The notes: generated by a model not told the origin, from the letters alone. Positions 32,596 through 43,154 are shown, counted from the stretch's first letter. The stretch: DNA of 58,042 nt from Deltaproteobacteria bacterium HGW-Deltaproteobacteria-12 (GCA_002840565.1 PHBK01000027.1:1-58042), one strand, 5' to 3'. A program made the numbers and translations.

Positions 32596-33990
32596 ATGTC
32601 CGATAATGGATTGACTCCCCGGGAAATAGTGGAAAAACTGGACAGGCATATAATTGGCCAGGCCGATGCGAAAAGGGCTGTGGCTATTGCTCTGCGTAAC
32701 CGGTGGCGCAGGCAGAATGTACCGGAAGAACTGGCCGATGAAATTTCGCCGAAGAACATTATTATGATCGGTCCGACAGGTGTGGGGAAAACCGAAATTG
32801 CCCGGAGATTGGCGAAGCTGGATAATTCCCCTTTTTTAAAAGTCGAAGCCTCCAAATTTACAGAAGTCGGCTACGTTGGCCGCGACGTTGAATCTATGGT
32901 TCGCGATCTGGTGGAACTATCCATAAACATGGTTAAATCAGAGGAACAGGAAATCGTTCAGGTCAAGGCTGCTGAAATTGCCGAGGAAAGACTGCTGGAT
33001 TTATTACTGCCGGCAAAACCGGCGGAGAAGAAAGTCAGCGATATGCTGACGGGTCCGGAAGGCAGTGAAGAAAATACTACGCTGGCGGAAGATCAAACGC
33101 GAAAAGCGGATGCGACCAGAGAGAAGTTGAGGCAGCTGCTCAAAGAGGGGAAACTGGATCACAGAAATGTGGAACTAGATGTAACCGAGGCCAGAAGCGG
33201 CCCCATGATTGAAATATTTTCCGCCGTGGGCATGGAGGATATGGGGCTCAATCTTAAAGATATGCTGGGCAATGCCTTTCCGCAAAAAAAGAAAAGAAGA
33301 ACGGTCAAGGTGCCTGAAGCCCTGGAAATACTTGCCGAAGAAGAAGCGCAGAAGTTAATTGACATGGATAAGGTTCATAAAACTGCCGTGGAAAGAGTGG
33401 AACAGTCGGGAATAGTGTTTTTGGATGAAATTGATAAAATTGTCGGCAGCGATTCGGCTCATGGTCCGGATGTTTCCCGCGAAGGCGTGCAGAGAGATTT
33501 GCTGCCTATTGTAGAAGGATCCAACGTCAACACTCGTTACGGAATGGTGAAAACTGATCACATTCTCTTTATCGCCGCCGGGGCATTCACTGCTTCGAAG
33601 CCTTCAGATTTGATTCCGGAATTGCAGGGAAGATTTCCGATCCGTGTAGAACTCGATTCGCTCGGGAAAGAAGAATTTATCCGGATATTGACCGAACCGA
33701 AAAATGCTTTGGTCAGGCAATATGTCGAAATGATGGCCACCGAAGGCATAAAATTATCATTTACGGATGATGCCGTTGCCGAAATTGCCGAGGTTGCCAC
33801 GCAGGTTAATGAGAAGACGGAAAATATCGGAGCACGCAGGCTCTATACAATTATGGAAACGCTGCTGGAAGACATTTCCTTTGAAGCCCCGGATATGGAG
33901 GAAAAGGACATAGTAATAGACGCAAAATATGTGGATGAAAAGTTAGATGAAATAGTGGAAGATGAGGATTTGAGCAGATATATATTGTAG
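32596..33990 (+). CDS. hslU: ATP-dependent protease ATPase subunit HslU
   Basis: This 464-residue AAA+ unfoldase feeds substrates to HslV. Walker A GPTGVGKT (59-66), pore loop GYVG (in [11 protein letters not shown]), Walker [10 protein letters not shown], and sensor-2 [12 protein letters not shown] are seen. The intermediate domain (about 110-230) is of usual length. The last residues, SRYIL, are the tail that inserts in HslV and opens it. It directly follows hslV. Confidence 0.96.
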   Translation: MSDNGLTPREIVEKLDRHIIGQADAKRAVAIALRNRWRRQNVPEELADEISPKNIIMIGPTGVGKTEIARRLAKLDNSPFLKVEASKFTEVGYVGRDVESMVRDLVELSINMVKSEEQEIVQVKAAEIAEERLLDLLLPAKPAEKKVSDMLTGPEGSEENTTLAEDQTRKADATREKLRQLLKEGKLDHRNVELDVTEARSGPMIEIFSAVGMEDMGLNLKDMLGNAFPQKKKRRTVKVPEALEILAEEEAQKLIDMDKVHKTAVERVEQSGIVFLDEIDKIVGSDSAHGPDVSREGVQRDLLPIVEGSNVNTRYGMVKTDHILFIAAGAFTASKPSDLIPELQGRFPIRVELDSLGKEEFIRILTEPKNALVRQYVEMMATEGIKLSFTDDAVAEIAEVATQVNEKTENIGARRLYTIMETLLEDISFEAPDMEEKDIVIDAKYVDEKLDEIVEDEDLSRYIL

Positions 33991-34008
33991 AAATAGGGAG
34001 TGAAGGCA

Positions 34009-35199
34009 ATGAACGAAAAAGCAATAATGGCGCTGGCCGATGAAAATATAATGAATACTTATAAACGTTTTCCCATTGTGCTGGTCAAAGGCCTGGGCCA
34101 GAAGGTATGGGACGTCGAAGGGAAGGAATATCTTGATTTCGTTTCCGGCATAGCCGTCTGCAGTTTGGGGCACTCCCACCCTCAAGTGGTGGCCGCCGTA
34201 AAGCAGCAGGCCGAAAAATTAACTCACGTTTCCAACCTGTATTATACGGAACCGCAGGCCCGATTGGCTAAAAAGCTCGTGGATAATTCGTTTGCCGATA
34301 AAGTGTTTTTTTGCAACAGCGGCGCGGAAGCCAACGAAGCGGCAATCAAGCTGGCGCGTAAATATGCCCATGAATATTTAGGCGAGAATAAATTTGAATT
34401 GATTACCATGAAAGATTCCTTTCATGGCCGGACGATGGCAACAATAACAGCCACCGGTCAGGAAAAATTTCAATTCGGGTTTACACCTTTGCTGGAGGGT
34501 TTTACTTATGTTCCCTTCAATGATTTGGGTGCTTTGGAATCTGCCATTACCGAAAAAACATGTGGTATAATGCTGGAGCCGATTCAGGGGGAGGGCGGGG
34601 TGAATATTCCTGAAGCTCAATATCTGGCGGCGGTTCGGGAAATGTGCGACCGGCATAACATACTGCTGATTGCCGATGAAGTTCAGACAGGAATGGGCAG
34701 GACAGGCCGGCTTTTCGCTTATGAGCATTCCGGCATTGCGCCCGATATCATGACCCTGGCCAAAGCTTTGGGCAATGGTTTCCCGGTCGGAGCGATGCTG
34801 GCGACAAATAAAATCGCCAGGGCGTTTAGTCCGGGCAATCACGCATCTACCTTTGGCGGAAATCCTCTGGCCATGGCTGCCGCTAACGCAACACTGGATA
34901 CTATTATGCAGGAAGGGCTGCTTAATGTTTGCCGGGAAAGGGGAGAATATTTTCTGGCCTCACTCAGGAAATTGCAGGTTCGGCATAAAATTATTAAAGA
35001 AGTCCGGGGAATGGGTTTGATGATTGCCTGTGCACTGACTATTGAAGGCGCCGATATTGTCAATGAGTGTCTGAAAAAAGGACTGCTGATTAATTGCACC
35101 GGCGGAAAAACACTGCGTTTTGTCCCGCCCCTGATTATTTCGCAACAGGATGTGAATTTGGCCGTCGCTATTCTTGATGAAGTTATGGAGGGCAAATGA
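34009..35199 (+). CDS. argD: Acetylornithine aminotransferase
   Basis: This 396-residue class-III aminotransferase converts N-acetylglutamate semialdehyde to acetylornithine and may also act as succinyl-diaminopimelate aminotransferase, which would suit the lysine genes further down. PLP pieces: NSGAEANEAAIK (103-114), FHGRTMATI, DEVQTGMGRTG (223-233), and the Schiff-base K252 in TLAKALGNGFPVGA. ATG 34009 is placed after GGGAG; GTG 34000 in frame is also possible. It overlaps argF by 4 bases (ATGA). Confidence 0.94.
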   Translation: MNEKAIMALADENIMNTYKRFPIVLVKGLGQKVWDVEGKEYLDFVSGIAVCSLGHSHPQVVAAVKQQAEKLTHVSNLYYTEPQARLAKKLVDNSFADKVFFCNSGAEANEAAIKLARKYAHEYLGENKFELITMKDSFHGRTMATITATGQEKFQFGFTPLLEGFTYVPFNDLGALESAITEKTCGIMLEPIQGEGGVNIPEAQYLAAVREMCDRHNILLIADEVQTGMGRTGRLFAYEHSGIAPDIMTLAKALGNGFPVGAMLATNKIARAFSPGNHASTFGGNPLAMAAANATLDTIMQEGLLNVCRERGEYFLASLRKLQVRHKIIKEVRGMGLMIACALTIEGADIVNECLKKGLLINCTGGKTLRFVPPLIISQQDVNLAVAILDEVMEGK

Positions 35200-36104
35200 A
35201 AAAAGATTTATTGAGCGTTTATGAGCTTGATCTTGACGATTTTGATAAAATATTCGACGATGCCCGCAGACTTAAAAAAGATTTCAAAGAAGGGAAACTC
35301 CACGCACCTTTAAAGGGGAAAACGCTGGGGATGATTTTTGATAAATCCTCCACCCGTACGAGGATATCCTTTGAGGTAGGAATGTACCAGCTGGGCGGTA
35401 TTGCCCTTTTTCTGAATTCCCGTGATACGCAAATCGGCCGCGGGGAAAGCATTGCTGATTCCGCCCGGATGATGTCGCGCTATTTAAACGGGATTATGAT
35501 CAGGACCTATGCCCAGGAAAGTGTCGAAGAGTTTGCCCGGGCGGCTTCAATACCGGTTGTCAACGGATTGACCGATCTTCTGCATCCCTGCCAGATACTG
35601 AGCGACTTGTTTACCATAGCGGAGAAAAAAGGTTCTTATAAAGGACTGAAAGTAACGTATATCGGCGATGGCAACAACATTGCCAATACCTGGATTGAAG
35701 CCGCGGCGCGGCTTCCCTTTGAGCTTGCTCTGGCTTGCCCGGAAGGTTATGATCCTGATGAAGCCATCATGGCCAGAGGGAAAAAAGAGTCGCCGGAAGG
35801 AATAGTGCTTTATCGCGATCCTTTTGAGGCTGCAAAAAATGCAGATATCCTTTATACTGATGTCTGGGCGAGCATGGGGCAGGAATCAGAACAGGAAGAA
35901 AGAAAAAAAATATTTAAAAACTATCAGATCAACAGGAAAGTTTTAAAAGAAGCAAAAAAAGATGTTCTGGTCATGCACTGTTTACCGGCTCACCGCGGAG
36001 AGGAAATTACCGCTGACGTTATTGATGGTCCGCATTCGGTGGTAATTGATGAAGCGGAAAACCGTTTGCATGTTCAAAAAGCAATCTTGAAAATATTATT
36101 GTAG
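35196..36104 (+). CDS. argF: Ornithine carbamoyltransferase
   Basis: This 302-residue enzyme forms citrulline from ornithine and carbamoyl phosphate. Carbamoyl-phosphate site DKSSTRTRISFE (49-60), the conserved FLNSRDTQIGRGE, LHPCQ, and ornithine-loop HCLPAHRGEE are all present. The gene starts within the argD stop codon, a sign of translational coupling. The spacing to argG is 12 bases. Confidence 0.95.
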   Translation: MKKDLLSVYELDLDDFDKIFDDARRLKKDFKEGKLHAPLKGKTLGMIFDKSSTRTRISFEVGMYQLGGIALFLNSRDTQIGRGESIADSARMMSRYLNGIMIRTYAQESVEEFARAASIPVVNGLTDLLHPCQILSDLFTIAEKKGSYKGLKVTYIGDGNNIANTWIEAAARLPFELALACPEGYDPDEAIMARGKKESPEGIVLYRDPFEAAKNADILYTDVWASMGQESEQEERKKIFKNYQINRKVLKEAKKDVLVMHCLPAHRGEEITADVIDGPHSVVIDEAENRLHVQKAILKILL

Positions 36105-36116
36105 GAGGAATGAAAA

Positions 36117-37331
36117 TTGTCAGCAGGATTTAAAAAAGTCGTATTAGCGTATTCAGGCGGTTTGGACACCTCGATTATCGTCCGGTGGCTTATTGAAACT
36201 TATAAGTGCGAAGTTATCTGTTTTGCCGCCGACTTAGGGCAGAAGGAAGAACTGACCGGTCTGAAGGAAAAGGCAATCAATACCGGCGCCAGTAAGATAT
36301 ACATCGAAGATTTACGGGAGGAATTTGCCCGTGACTTCGTGTTTCCGGCGCTCCGGGCTAATGCCATTTATGAAGGCGTCTATCTCCTGGGAACCTCCCT
36401 GGCCAGACCGTTGATTGCCAAGAGACAAATTGAGATTGCCCAGAAAGAGGGAGCCGAAGCCGTTTCGCATGGCGCTACCGGAAAGGGTAATGACCAGGTT
36501 CGCTTTGAGCTGACTTATTACGCCCTGGATCCGCGAATTAAAATTATTGCAGCCTGGAAAGATGACAACTGGCATTTCGATTCCCGGGAATCAATGTTTG
36601 ACTATGCCGAAAAATATAAAATTCCGGTGCCCCTGACGAGGGCCAAACCTTATAGTTCCGATCGCAATCTTTTACATATTTCGCATGAAGGCGGAATTCT
36701 TGAAGATCCCTGGGCGGAACCGCCGGAGGATATTTTCGTGCTGACCAAATCGCCGGAGGCCGCGCCGGATAAGCCAACATATGTCGAAATTGATTTTCAG
36801 AAAGGCAATCCGGTGGCAATTAACGGCAAAAAGATGTCTCCCGCTCAACTCATGGAGTGCATGAATGATATCGCCGGGGAAAACGGGATAGGTCGCGTCG
36901 ATATGGTGGAGAATCGCTTTGTCGGAATGAAATCACGCGGCGTCTATGAAACTCCCGGCGGAACCGTTCTCTGGGCGGCGCATCGTGCCGTGGAATCGAT
37001 AACCATGGACAGGGAAGTAATGCTCATGCGCGATGCACTTATTCCCAAATATTCTCAGCTTGCCTACAATGGTTTCTGGTATTCGCCGGAGATGAAGGCG
37101 CTGCAGACTTATATTGACGCCACCCAGGAAAGTGTCACCGGAACGGCGCGGATGAAATTATACAAAGGAAACAGCATTGTTGTAGGCCGTAAATCGCCCA
37201 ATTCTCTCTACAGCGAGGATTTCGCGACTTTTGAAAAAGATAAGGTATATAATCAAAAGGATGCCTCAGGCTTTATCAAGTTGAATGCATTGAGGCTGAT
37301 CATACAAAGCATATTGAAGAGGCAAGGATAG
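36117..37331 (+). CDS. argG: Argininosuccinate synthase
   Basis: This 404-residue ATP-dependent ligase joins citrulline and aspartate. [14 protein letters not shown] (11-24) is the ATP-binding motif, and [14 protein letters not shown] and SPDAP-like later blocks match. It starts at a TTG 9 bases after AGGAGGA; the nearer ATG is out of frame and stops after seven codons. A weak start codon with a strong ribosome site is repeated for several genes here. Confidence 0.95.
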   Translation: MSAGFKKVVLAYSGGLDTSIIVRWLIETYKCEVICFAADLGQKEELTGLKEKAINTGASKIYIEDLREEFARDFVFPALRANAIYEGVYLLGTSLARPLIAKRQIEIAQKEGAEAVSHGATGKGNDQVRFELTYYALDPRIKIIAAWKDDNWHFDSRESMFDYAEKYKIPVPLTRAKPYSSDRNLLHISHEGGILEDPWAEPPEDIFVLTKSPEAAPDKPTYVEIDFQKGNPVAINGKKMSPAQLMECMNDIAGENGIGRVDMVENRFVGMKSRGVYETPGGTVLWAAHRAVESITMDREVMLMRDALIPKYSQLAYNGFWYSPEMKALQTYIDATQESVTGTARMKLYKGNSIVVGRKSPNSLYSEDFATFEKDKVYNQKDASGFIKLNALRLIIQSILKRQG

Positions 37332-37456
37332 CTCTTTACCTGGACATCATTGCCCGGGCAGCGGAGGATTGATAAGTTTCCCGCATCAGCGGTGGTTATT
37401 CCCGGCTCAATGAATATTGCCGGAGAAGGGCGGGAACAAGTAAACGGAGATTAATT

Positions 37457-38845
37457 ATGACGGCAGGAAAAAAGCCCTGGGGCGGGCGTTTTCAAAAACC
37501 GACAGCGAAAAACGTCGAAAAATTCACCGCTTCCATTCACTTCGATAAAAGGTTGTATAGTTACGACATCGAAGGCAGTATTGCCCACGTTACCATGCTG
37601 GCCGGGCAGGGAATAATTACGGCAAAAGAAGCAAAGGAAATTACCGCCGCCTTGAAAAGCATTTTGCAGGACATGGAGCAGGGCAAAATCGCTTTTAATC
37701 CGGCTGACGAAGATATTCACATGGCGATTGAAAGGCAACTGATTTCAAGGATAGGCGAATCTGGTGGAAAACTTCACACCGGCCGCAGCCGCAATGATCA
37801 GGTTGTTTTAGATGTGCGACTTTTTCTGCGCAGAGAAATTGATAACGTGCTGGCGGCTTTGCAAGCCTTGCAGTCGCAGCTGGTAAAATTGGCTAAAAGG
37901 GAAATCACTACCATCATGCCTGGTTACACGCATATGCAGAAGGCTCAACCGGTTTTGCTTTCACACTACCTGCTGGCATTTTGGGAAATGTTTGACCGGG
38001 ACGCAGAAAGAATGCGCGACTGCAGGCGCAGATTTAACGTGCTGCCCCTGGGAGCTGCCGCCCTGGCGGGGACAAGCCTGCCCATTGACCGCAGCCAGAC
38101 GGCAAAGTATTTGAATTTCCCGCAGATTGGCCAAAACAGTATGGATACTGTCGCCGATCGTGATTTCGTTGCGGAATTTATTTTTGCGTCATCGCTTATT
38201 ATGATGCATTTGAGTCGTTTTTGCGAAGATTTGATTTTGTGGTCATCAGACGAATTCGGTTTTGCGGAGATTTCCGATGCCTACACGACGGGCAGCAGCA
38301 TTATGCCCCAAAAGAAGAATCCTGATGTTGCCGAGTTGATCAGGGGGAAGGCGGCGCGGGTTTACGGAGACCTTTTTGCTATTCTGACGCTCCTCAAAGG
38401 GTTGCCGATGACCTATAATCGTGATCTGCAGGAGGATAAAGAGCCGCTTTTTGATGCGGTTGACACCGTCAAGGCCTGCCTGGAAATATTTACGGAAATG
38501 ATTCCACAAACGAAATTCAATTCCGGCCGAATGCGCCTCGCTGCTGCGGGGGGATTTTCCGCGGCCACGGACGTCGCTGAATATCTGGTGAAAAAGGGAT
38601 TGCCTTTCCGCAATTCTCATGAAATTGTGGGGAAAATAGTTGCTCATTGCCTGAAAAACAACAAAAGCCTGGATCAATTATCAACAAAGGATTATCAAAA
38701 ATTTTCTCCCGTTTTTAGCGACGATATCCGGGAAGAGATAAAGCTCGAGAAAGTCGTAAACTCGCGTAAACATATTGGAGGCACGGCAACTTCAGCCGTG
38801 CTGAAAAGGATCAGCGAAATTGAAAAAAAACTGGGTAGAAAATAG
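37457..38845 (+). CDS. argH: Argininosuccinate lyase
   Basis: This 462-residue enzyme releases arginine and fumarate. WGGRFQKPTA at the start, TGRSRNDQV (108-116), H159 in GYTHMQKAQP, the flexible GSSIMPQKKNPDVAEL (279-294) carrying the catalytic serine, and the C-terminal helical bundle are standard. It is 125 bases after argG with no clear promoter between. The last 26 bases overlap the start of a lipoprotein gene. Confidence 0.95.
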   Translation: MTAGKKPWGGRFQKPTAKNVEKFTASIHFDKRLYSYDIEGSIAHVTMLAGQGIITAKEAKEITAALKSILQDMEQGKIAFNPADEDIHMAIERQLISRIGESGGKLHTGRSRNDQVVLDVRLFLRREIDNVLAALQALQSQLVKLAKREITTIMPGYTHMQKAQPVLLSHYLLAFWEMFDRDAERMRDCRRRFNVLPLGAAALAGTSLPIDRSQTAKYLNFPQIGQNSMDTVADRDFVAEFIFASSLIMMHLSRFCEDLILWSSDEFGFAEISDAYTTGSSIMPQKKNPDVAELIRGKAARVYGDLFAILTLLKGLPMTYNRDLQEDKEPLFDAVDTVKACLEIFTEMIPQTKFNSGRMRLAAAGGFSAATDVAEYLVKKGLPFRNSHEIVGKIVAHCLKNNKSLDQLSTKDYQKFSPVFSDDIREEIKLEKVVNSRKHIGGTATSAVLKRISEIEKKLGRK

Positions 38846-39263
38846 TTTCTTAATCATGCTCTTGATCAGTTTGTCGGGCTGCGGTTTCAAAGGAAATCCG
38901 GCCCCCTATCCGGCAATGCCGGACGATAAACCGCTGGTTAAAAATATGCAGGCGCTCCCCGGCGGAGATGCGGTTTTGATAAAATGGATTTTTCAGGATA
39001 AAAAAGGATTGATTAATCATATAATCATAGAGAGCAGCCAGGCCGGACAACCCGGCCAGGAATGTAAAAACTGTCCGCGAATATATGCAAAAATAGGTCA
39101 AATTCAGACAAAAGAAGGAACTGCAGCGAACAGGGACCAGAGGGAATTAAGTTTTAGCGACACTTCAGCCGTGAAAGGGAAGATATATATTTACCGTTTG
39201 ATGCTCTGCGAAGAGAATGGCAATTGCTCAGAGTCATCTGCGGCGGAAATAAATTTCCAATAA
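38820..39263 (+). CDS. Small lipoprotein, LptM-like N-terminus
   Basis: This 147-residue exported lipoprotein has a signal peptide MKKNWVENSFLIMLLISLSG with the lipobox LSGC, so the mature protein starts at C21 followed by GFKGNPAPYP. The CGFKGNP... start resembles LptM/YifL, a small lipoprotein encoded near lys/dap genes that assists LptD disulphide formation. The protein is longer than LptM because a beta-rich domain (about 40-147, with CKNCPRIYAKIG and LMLCEENGNC) follows; these four cysteines could form disulphides. It begins at a TTG and overlaps argH by 26 bases. Confidence 0.75.
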   Translation: MKKNWVENSFLIMLLISLSGCGFKGNPAPYPAMPDDKPLVKNMQALPGGDAVLIKWIFQDKKGLINHIIIESSQAGQPGQECKNCPRIYAKIGQIQTKEGTAANRDQRELSFSDTSAVKGKIYIYRLMLCEENGNCSESSAAEINFQ

Positions 39264-39288
39264 TTGAACATGAGGAGGATATTTTTAT

Positions 39289-40164
39289 ATGTTTAAAGGA
39301 GCCATAGTTGCAATTGTCACACCGTTCAGAGACGGAAAAGTGGACGAAGAGGCTTTGCGTGAGCTTATTGAATTTCAAATAGCCAACGGTACGGACGGTA
39401 TTGTGCCCTGCGGCACAACCGGTGAATCGGCCACTTTGACCCATGAAGAGCATGATCGCGTTATCGAAATTACTATAAATGCCGTGAAAAAAAGAGTGCC
39501 GGTCATTGCCGGGACCGGATCCAACAGCACCGCCGAAGCGTTGCGTTTAACCAAACATGCCTATGAAGCGGGCGCCGATGGAGCGCTGATCGTTTGTCCA
39601 TACTATAACCGCCCGACGCAGGAGGGGCTTTACCAGCACTACAAGATGATAGCCGAAAATGTTCCCATTCCCATAGTGCCCTACAATATACCGAGCCGCA
39701 CCGGAGTCAATCTCCTGCCGGAAATGGTGGCAAAGCTCTCGAAAATAAAAAACATCGTCGGCATCAAAGAAGCCTCCGGGTCAATTAAACAGATGAGCGA
39801 CATCATCAGCCTCTGCGGGGATGATTTTGCGGTTTTGTCGGGCGATGACATTTTTACGCTGCCACTTCTGGCTATGGGTGGTGCCGGCATCATTTCCGTC
39901 GTTTCCAATGTTGTGCCCGCGGATATGGCTGGGCTTGTCGATGCTTATGCAGCCAACGATCTCGTCAAAGCAAGAGCTTTGCATCACAAGATGAGCCCGT
40001 TGATTGATGCGCTGTTTATTGAAGTAAATCCGACTCCGGTAAAAGCGGCGCTGTCGTTGATGGGTAAAATAAAATACGAATATCGTTTGCCGCTATGCAA
40101 AATGTCCGACGGCAATCTGGATAAATTAAAAAAAGTCATGACCGGTTACGGCCTGCTTAAATAA
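39289..40164 (+). CDS. dapA: 4-hydroxy-tetrahydrodipicolinate synthase
   Basis: This 291-residue TIM-barrel aldolase condenses pyruvate with aspartate semialdehyde, opening the diaminopimelate/lysine branch. The Schiff-base lysine is K160 in GIKEASG, the relay tyrosine is Y132 in PYNIPSRTG, and T43/T44 are in CGTTGES; R137 binds the substrate carboxylate. Usually lysA and dapF sit between the lipoprotein and dapA in related genomes; both are missing here. The ribosome site is GAGGA. Confidence 0.95.
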   Translation: MFKGAIVAIVTPFRDGKVDEEALRELIEFQIANGTDGIVPCGTTGESATLTHEEHDRVIEITINAVKKRVPVIAGTGSNSTAEALRLTKHAYEAGADGALIVCPYYNRPTQEGLYQHYKMIAENVPIPIVPYNIPSRTGVNLLPEMVAKLSKIKNIVGIKEASGSIKQMSDIISLCGDDFAVLSGDDIFTLPLLAMGGAGIISVVSNVVPADMAGLVDAYAANDLVKARALHHKMSPLIDALFIEVNPTPVKAALSLMGKIKYEYRLPLCKMSDGNLDKLKKVMTGYGLLK

Positions 40165-40267
40165 CAGCCGGTTGGTTTTTCTGGTTTATTGAAGAAGGTA
40201 AAGTTCATATCGATAATTATAAGCAATTTGGCATGTACATACTATTAAATATTAAGGAGATTGCTTT

Positions 40268-41080
40268 ATGATTCAAGTCGTTGTTACCGGAGCTGGCGGA
40301 AAGATGGGCAGCAGAATTATCAGTCTGATTTCCTCGATGACTGATGTTAAGGTAGTTGGTTCTGTGGAAGCAACCGGTCATCCCATTGTTGGACGCGATG
40401 TCGGCCAGGGCTTGGGTTTGGGAAAAACCGGGGTATTGGTCTACGATAAACTGGTCGACTGCATCGATCAGGCTGATGTTGTTATTGACTTCACCAATCA
40501 TCAGGCTTCGCTGAACTATTTAAAAATTGCCGGCGAGAAAAACCGGGCTATTGTCATCGGCTCGACAGGATTTACACCTGACGAAATGAAAAAAGTCAAA
40601 GAATTGGCCGAAAAGACACGCTGTGTACTTGCGCCCAACATGAGCGTCGGTGTCAACGTCATGTTCAAAATTTTGGAGTATTGCGCCGGAATTCTCAACG
40701 ACGATTATGACGTGGAAATTATTGAAGCTCATCATCATTTGAAAAAAGACGCCCCCAGCGGCACCGCGATGAAAATGGCTCAGGTAATCGCCGACCAGCT
40801 GGAGCGCAATCTGGACGAGGTTGGTGTTTATGCCAGAAAAGGCCTGATCGGTGAACGGACAAAGAAAGAAATTGGCATCCAGACAATCCGGGCCGGCGAC
40901 ATTGTTGGCGAGCACACGGTGATTTTCGGAGGCATTGGTGAACGCCTGGAGTTCACTCATCGCGCACATAACCGCGATAACTTTGCCAAAGGGGCGATTC
41001 GTGCGGCAAAGTGGATTGTCAGCCAGAAAAACGGCCTGTATGACATGCAGGATGTTTTAGGATTGCGGAATAGAAATTAG
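40268..41080 (+). CDS. dapB: 4-hydroxy-tetrahydrodipicolinate reductase
   Basis: This 270-residue NAD(P)H-dependent enzyme makes tetrahydrodipicolinate. GAGGKMG (8-14) binds the nucleotide. FTxxxASLNYL and IGSTGFTPDEM follow, and EAHHHLKKDAPSGTAM carries the catalytic His pair and Lys. It lies 103 bases after dapA with the ribosome site AAGGAGA. Confidence 0.95.
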   Translation: MIQVVVTGAGGKMGSRIISLISSMTDVKVVGSVEATGHPIVGRDVGQGLGLGKTGVLVYDKLVDCIDQADVVIDFTNHQASLNYLKIAGEKNRAIVIGSTGFTPDEMKKVKELAEKTRCVLAPNMSVGVNVMFKILEYCAGILNDDYDVEIIEAHHHLKKDAPSGTAMKMAQVIADQLERNLDEVGVYARKGLIGERTKKEIGIQTIRAGDIVGEHTVIFGGIGERLEFTHRAHNRDNFAKGAIRAAKWIVSQKNGLYDMQDVLGLRNRN

Positions 41081-41101
41081 TTATCAAATGGTCATAAAGA
41101 T

Positions 41102-41611
41102 TTGACAGGCATTTTGTGTTATATTGGCATTGGTTCTAATTTGGGAGACGCTTTGCAGAATTGCAAAGAAGCGGCGGAGAGCCTTTCCCGGATAAGTGAA
41201 ATTCAATTAACCGGACTGTCTTCTTTTTACAAATCAGAGCCGGTCGGCATGGAAAAACAGAACTGGTTTGTGAATGCGGCAGCGGAAATCAAGACGACGC
41301 TTGCAGCCCGCGAGTTACTGCATGTTTTGCAAGACATAGAACATAACAAAGGCAGGAGCAGAGAAATTAAAGGCGGGCCCAGAATTATTGATCTGGATAT
41401 CCTTTTCTACGGGCAGGATATAATTACTGAAGATGATTTAATGGTGCCCCATCCGGAACTCCATCGGCGGCGTTTTGTCCTGGAGCCTCTCCATGAAATT
41501 GCTTCTTATTTTATTCATCCGGTTTTTGGAATATCGGTGCGCGGTCTGAGAGATCGTCTTTCCGATTATAAAATTGTGGAATTGCTGGAAAAGCATGATA
41601 GGCAGGGATAG
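41102..41611 (+). CDS. folK: HPPK, folate biosynthesis
   Basis: This 169-residue 6-hydroxymethyl-7,8-dihydropterin pyrophosphokinase starts at TTG. CYIGIGSNLGDALQN, SSFYKSEPVG, the substrate loop WFVNAAAEI, GPRIIDLDILFYG (Asp pair binds Mg) and PHPELHRRRFVLEPL are the family motifs in order. The product begins MTGILCY. No good ribosome site is seen before the TTG, so it depends on read-through from dapB, 21 bases away. Confidence 0.93.
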   Translation: MTGILCYIGIGSNLGDALQNCKEAAESLSRISEIQLTGLSSFYKSEPVGMEKQNWFVNAAAEIKTTLAARELLHVLQDIEHNKGRSREIKGGPRIIDLDILFYGQDIITEDDLMVPHPELHRRRFVLEPLHEIASYFIHPVFGISVRGLRDRLSDYKIVELLEKHDRQG

Positions 41612-41616
41612 TATTT

Positions 41617-41880
41617 ATGTTAATCCGTTTTATCTTATTTTCGTTTTTATTTTATCTGTTGTACAGGATGATCAGATACTTTTACCGGGCAAAGTCAGCC
41701 CGGATAAAATCCGGTCAGCCTAAAGTTACGCCGGCCACAGGAGAAGATCTGATGGAAGATCCGGCTTGCCATACGTATGTTCCTGTAAGTCAGTCATATA
41801 AAAAAGAAATAGCTGGTAAAAACTATTACTTTTGCAGTAAGGAATGCTGTGATCGCTACATTTTAGAAAAAAAACAATAA
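41617..41880 (+). CDS. Small membrane protein with YHS-like metal motif
   Basis: This 87-residue protein has one N-terminal membrane span ([21 protein letters not shown], basic-flanked) then a cytoplasmic or periplasmic C-terminal YHS-like domain: [15 protein letters not shown], later [13 protein letters not shown]. The DPxCxxYV...FCSxxC layout is the PP0621/YHS type, which probably binds a metal through its cysteines. The function is unknown. It lies 5 bases after folK and 22 before the aldolase. Confidence 0.75.
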   Translation: MLIRFILFSFLFYLLYRMIRYFYRAKSARIKSGQPKVTPATGEDLMEDPACHTYVPVSQSYKKEIAGKNYYFCSKECCDRYILEKKQ

Positions 41881-41902
41881 AAATCGGCAACAGGGGGGAG
41901 CT

Positions 41903-42550
41903 ATGAAGTTTTTTATTGACTCGGCTAATATTGAAGAAATTAAAGAGGGCTTAAGCCTCGGGATGGTAGATGGAGTCACGACCAACCCCTCGCTCATAGC
42001 CAAAGAAAAAAAGGGTTTTAACGATGTAGTCAAAGAAATTCTGAAAAGCGTAAACGGACCTGTCAGTCTGGAAGTCGTAAGTCTGGAAGCCAAATCTATG
42101 TTTGCCGAAGGGAAGAAACTGGCGCGTTTAGGTGAAAATGTCGTCATTAAAGTTCCTATATGCGCCGAAGGTTTAAAGGCAACAAGAATGTTCGCCGATG
42201 CCGGCATCGATGTAAATCAAACTTTAATATTTTCTCCTCTGCAGGCGCTGATGGCGGCAAAAGCCGGTGCGCGGTATGTCAGTCCGTTTGTCGGCAGACT
42301 GGATGATATTGCCCATGACGGTATGGAACTGGTGGAGCAGATGCTGACGATATTCGATAATTATGGATATGAGACGGAAGTAATTGTGGCCAGTATCCGT
42401 CATCCGCGTCACGTGCTGGACGCAGCCTTGATGGGGGCTGATATTGCCACTATTCCCTTTAAGGTAATCGCCCAACTGGCTGCACATCCCCTGACGGATA
42501 AGGGGATTGCCATGTTTTTGGAAGACTGGAAAAGAGTTCCCGGAAAGTGA
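41903..42550 (+). CDS. Fructose-6-phosphate aldolase/transaldolase
   Basis: This 215-residue short transaldolase (TalC/FSA group) has K83 in the VIKVPI strand as the Schiff-base lysine and [13 protein letters not shown] at the start, [10 protein letters not shown] (26-35), and [11 protein letters not shown]. Whether it cleaves fructose-6-phosphate or acts as a transaldolase cannot be fixed by sequence of this length alone, because both types share these motifs. GGGGGAG precedes the ATG. Confidence 0.9.
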   Translation: MKFFIDSANIEEIKEGLSLGMVDGVTTNPSLIAKEKKGFNDVVKEILKSVNGPVSLEVVSLEAKSMFAEGKKLARLGENVVIKVPICAEGLKATRMFADAGIDVNQTLIFSPLQALMAAKAGARYVSPFVGRLDDIAHDGMELVEQMLTIFDNYGYETEVIVASIRHPRHVLDAALMGADIATIPFKVIAQLAAHPLTDKGIAMFLEDWKRVPGK

Positions 42551-42596
42551 TGAGAAGTTTTTATCCTGAAAAGATAACCTGAACAAGCCTGGAATT

Positions 42597-43154
42597 ATGA
42601 ACGCCAAACGCGTAATATTCAATTTGCCCAACACGATTACATTAATCCGGATCGCTGCCGTGCCTTTTCTTTTTATTCTGCTGGCCTCTCCGGGTGAATT
42701 CTGGAGCCTTGTTCTGGCGATTATTTTTGTTGCGGCATCGATTACTGATCTGGTCGACGGCTATATCGCACGAAAATATCAACTCGTGACCACAATGGGT
42801 AAATTTCTTGATCCCATTGCTGATAAGCTTATCGTCAATACGGCGATGATTCTCATGATTCCCCTTGGCCGCATTCCGGCGTGGATTGTCGCTATAACAA
42901 TTATGCGGGATCTGGTTGTCGACGGAGTCCGAAGCATCTCTTCATCCGAAGGTCTTTTCATTCAGGCGAGCCGATTAGGCAAGAAAAAGACTTTAGCGCA
43001 GATAATAGCGGTGACTGCTTTGCTGATTCATTATCCGATTTTTGGAGTGGACGCCCATCTTGTCGGAACGATAATTCTCTATATTGCCTTTGTCCTGACT
43101 ATCTATTCCGGTGCGAACTATTTTATAAAATTCTACCGGCGTGTCGGGAAATAA
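42597..43154 (+). CDS. pgsA: CDP-diacylglycerol-glycerol-3-phosphate phosphatidyltransferase
   Basis: This 185-residue inner-membrane enzyme makes phosphatidylglycerol phosphate. The CDP-alcohol motif D51, D54, G55, A58, R59, G68, D72, D76 is complete (DLVDGYIARK...GKFLDPIAD). LPNTITLIRIAAVP starts the protein. About five spans are predicted. It ends the housekeeping run; the tRNA promoter starts 29 bases on. Confidence 0.92.
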   Translation: MNAKRVIFNLPNTITLIRIAAVPFLFILLASPGEFWSLVLAIIFVAASITDLVDGYIARKYQLVTTMGKFLDPIADKLIVNTAMILMIPLGRIPAWIVAITIMRDLVVDGVRSISSSEGLFIQASRLGKKKTLAQIIAVTALLIHYPIFGVDAHLVGTIILYIAFVLTIYSGANYFIKFYRRVGK

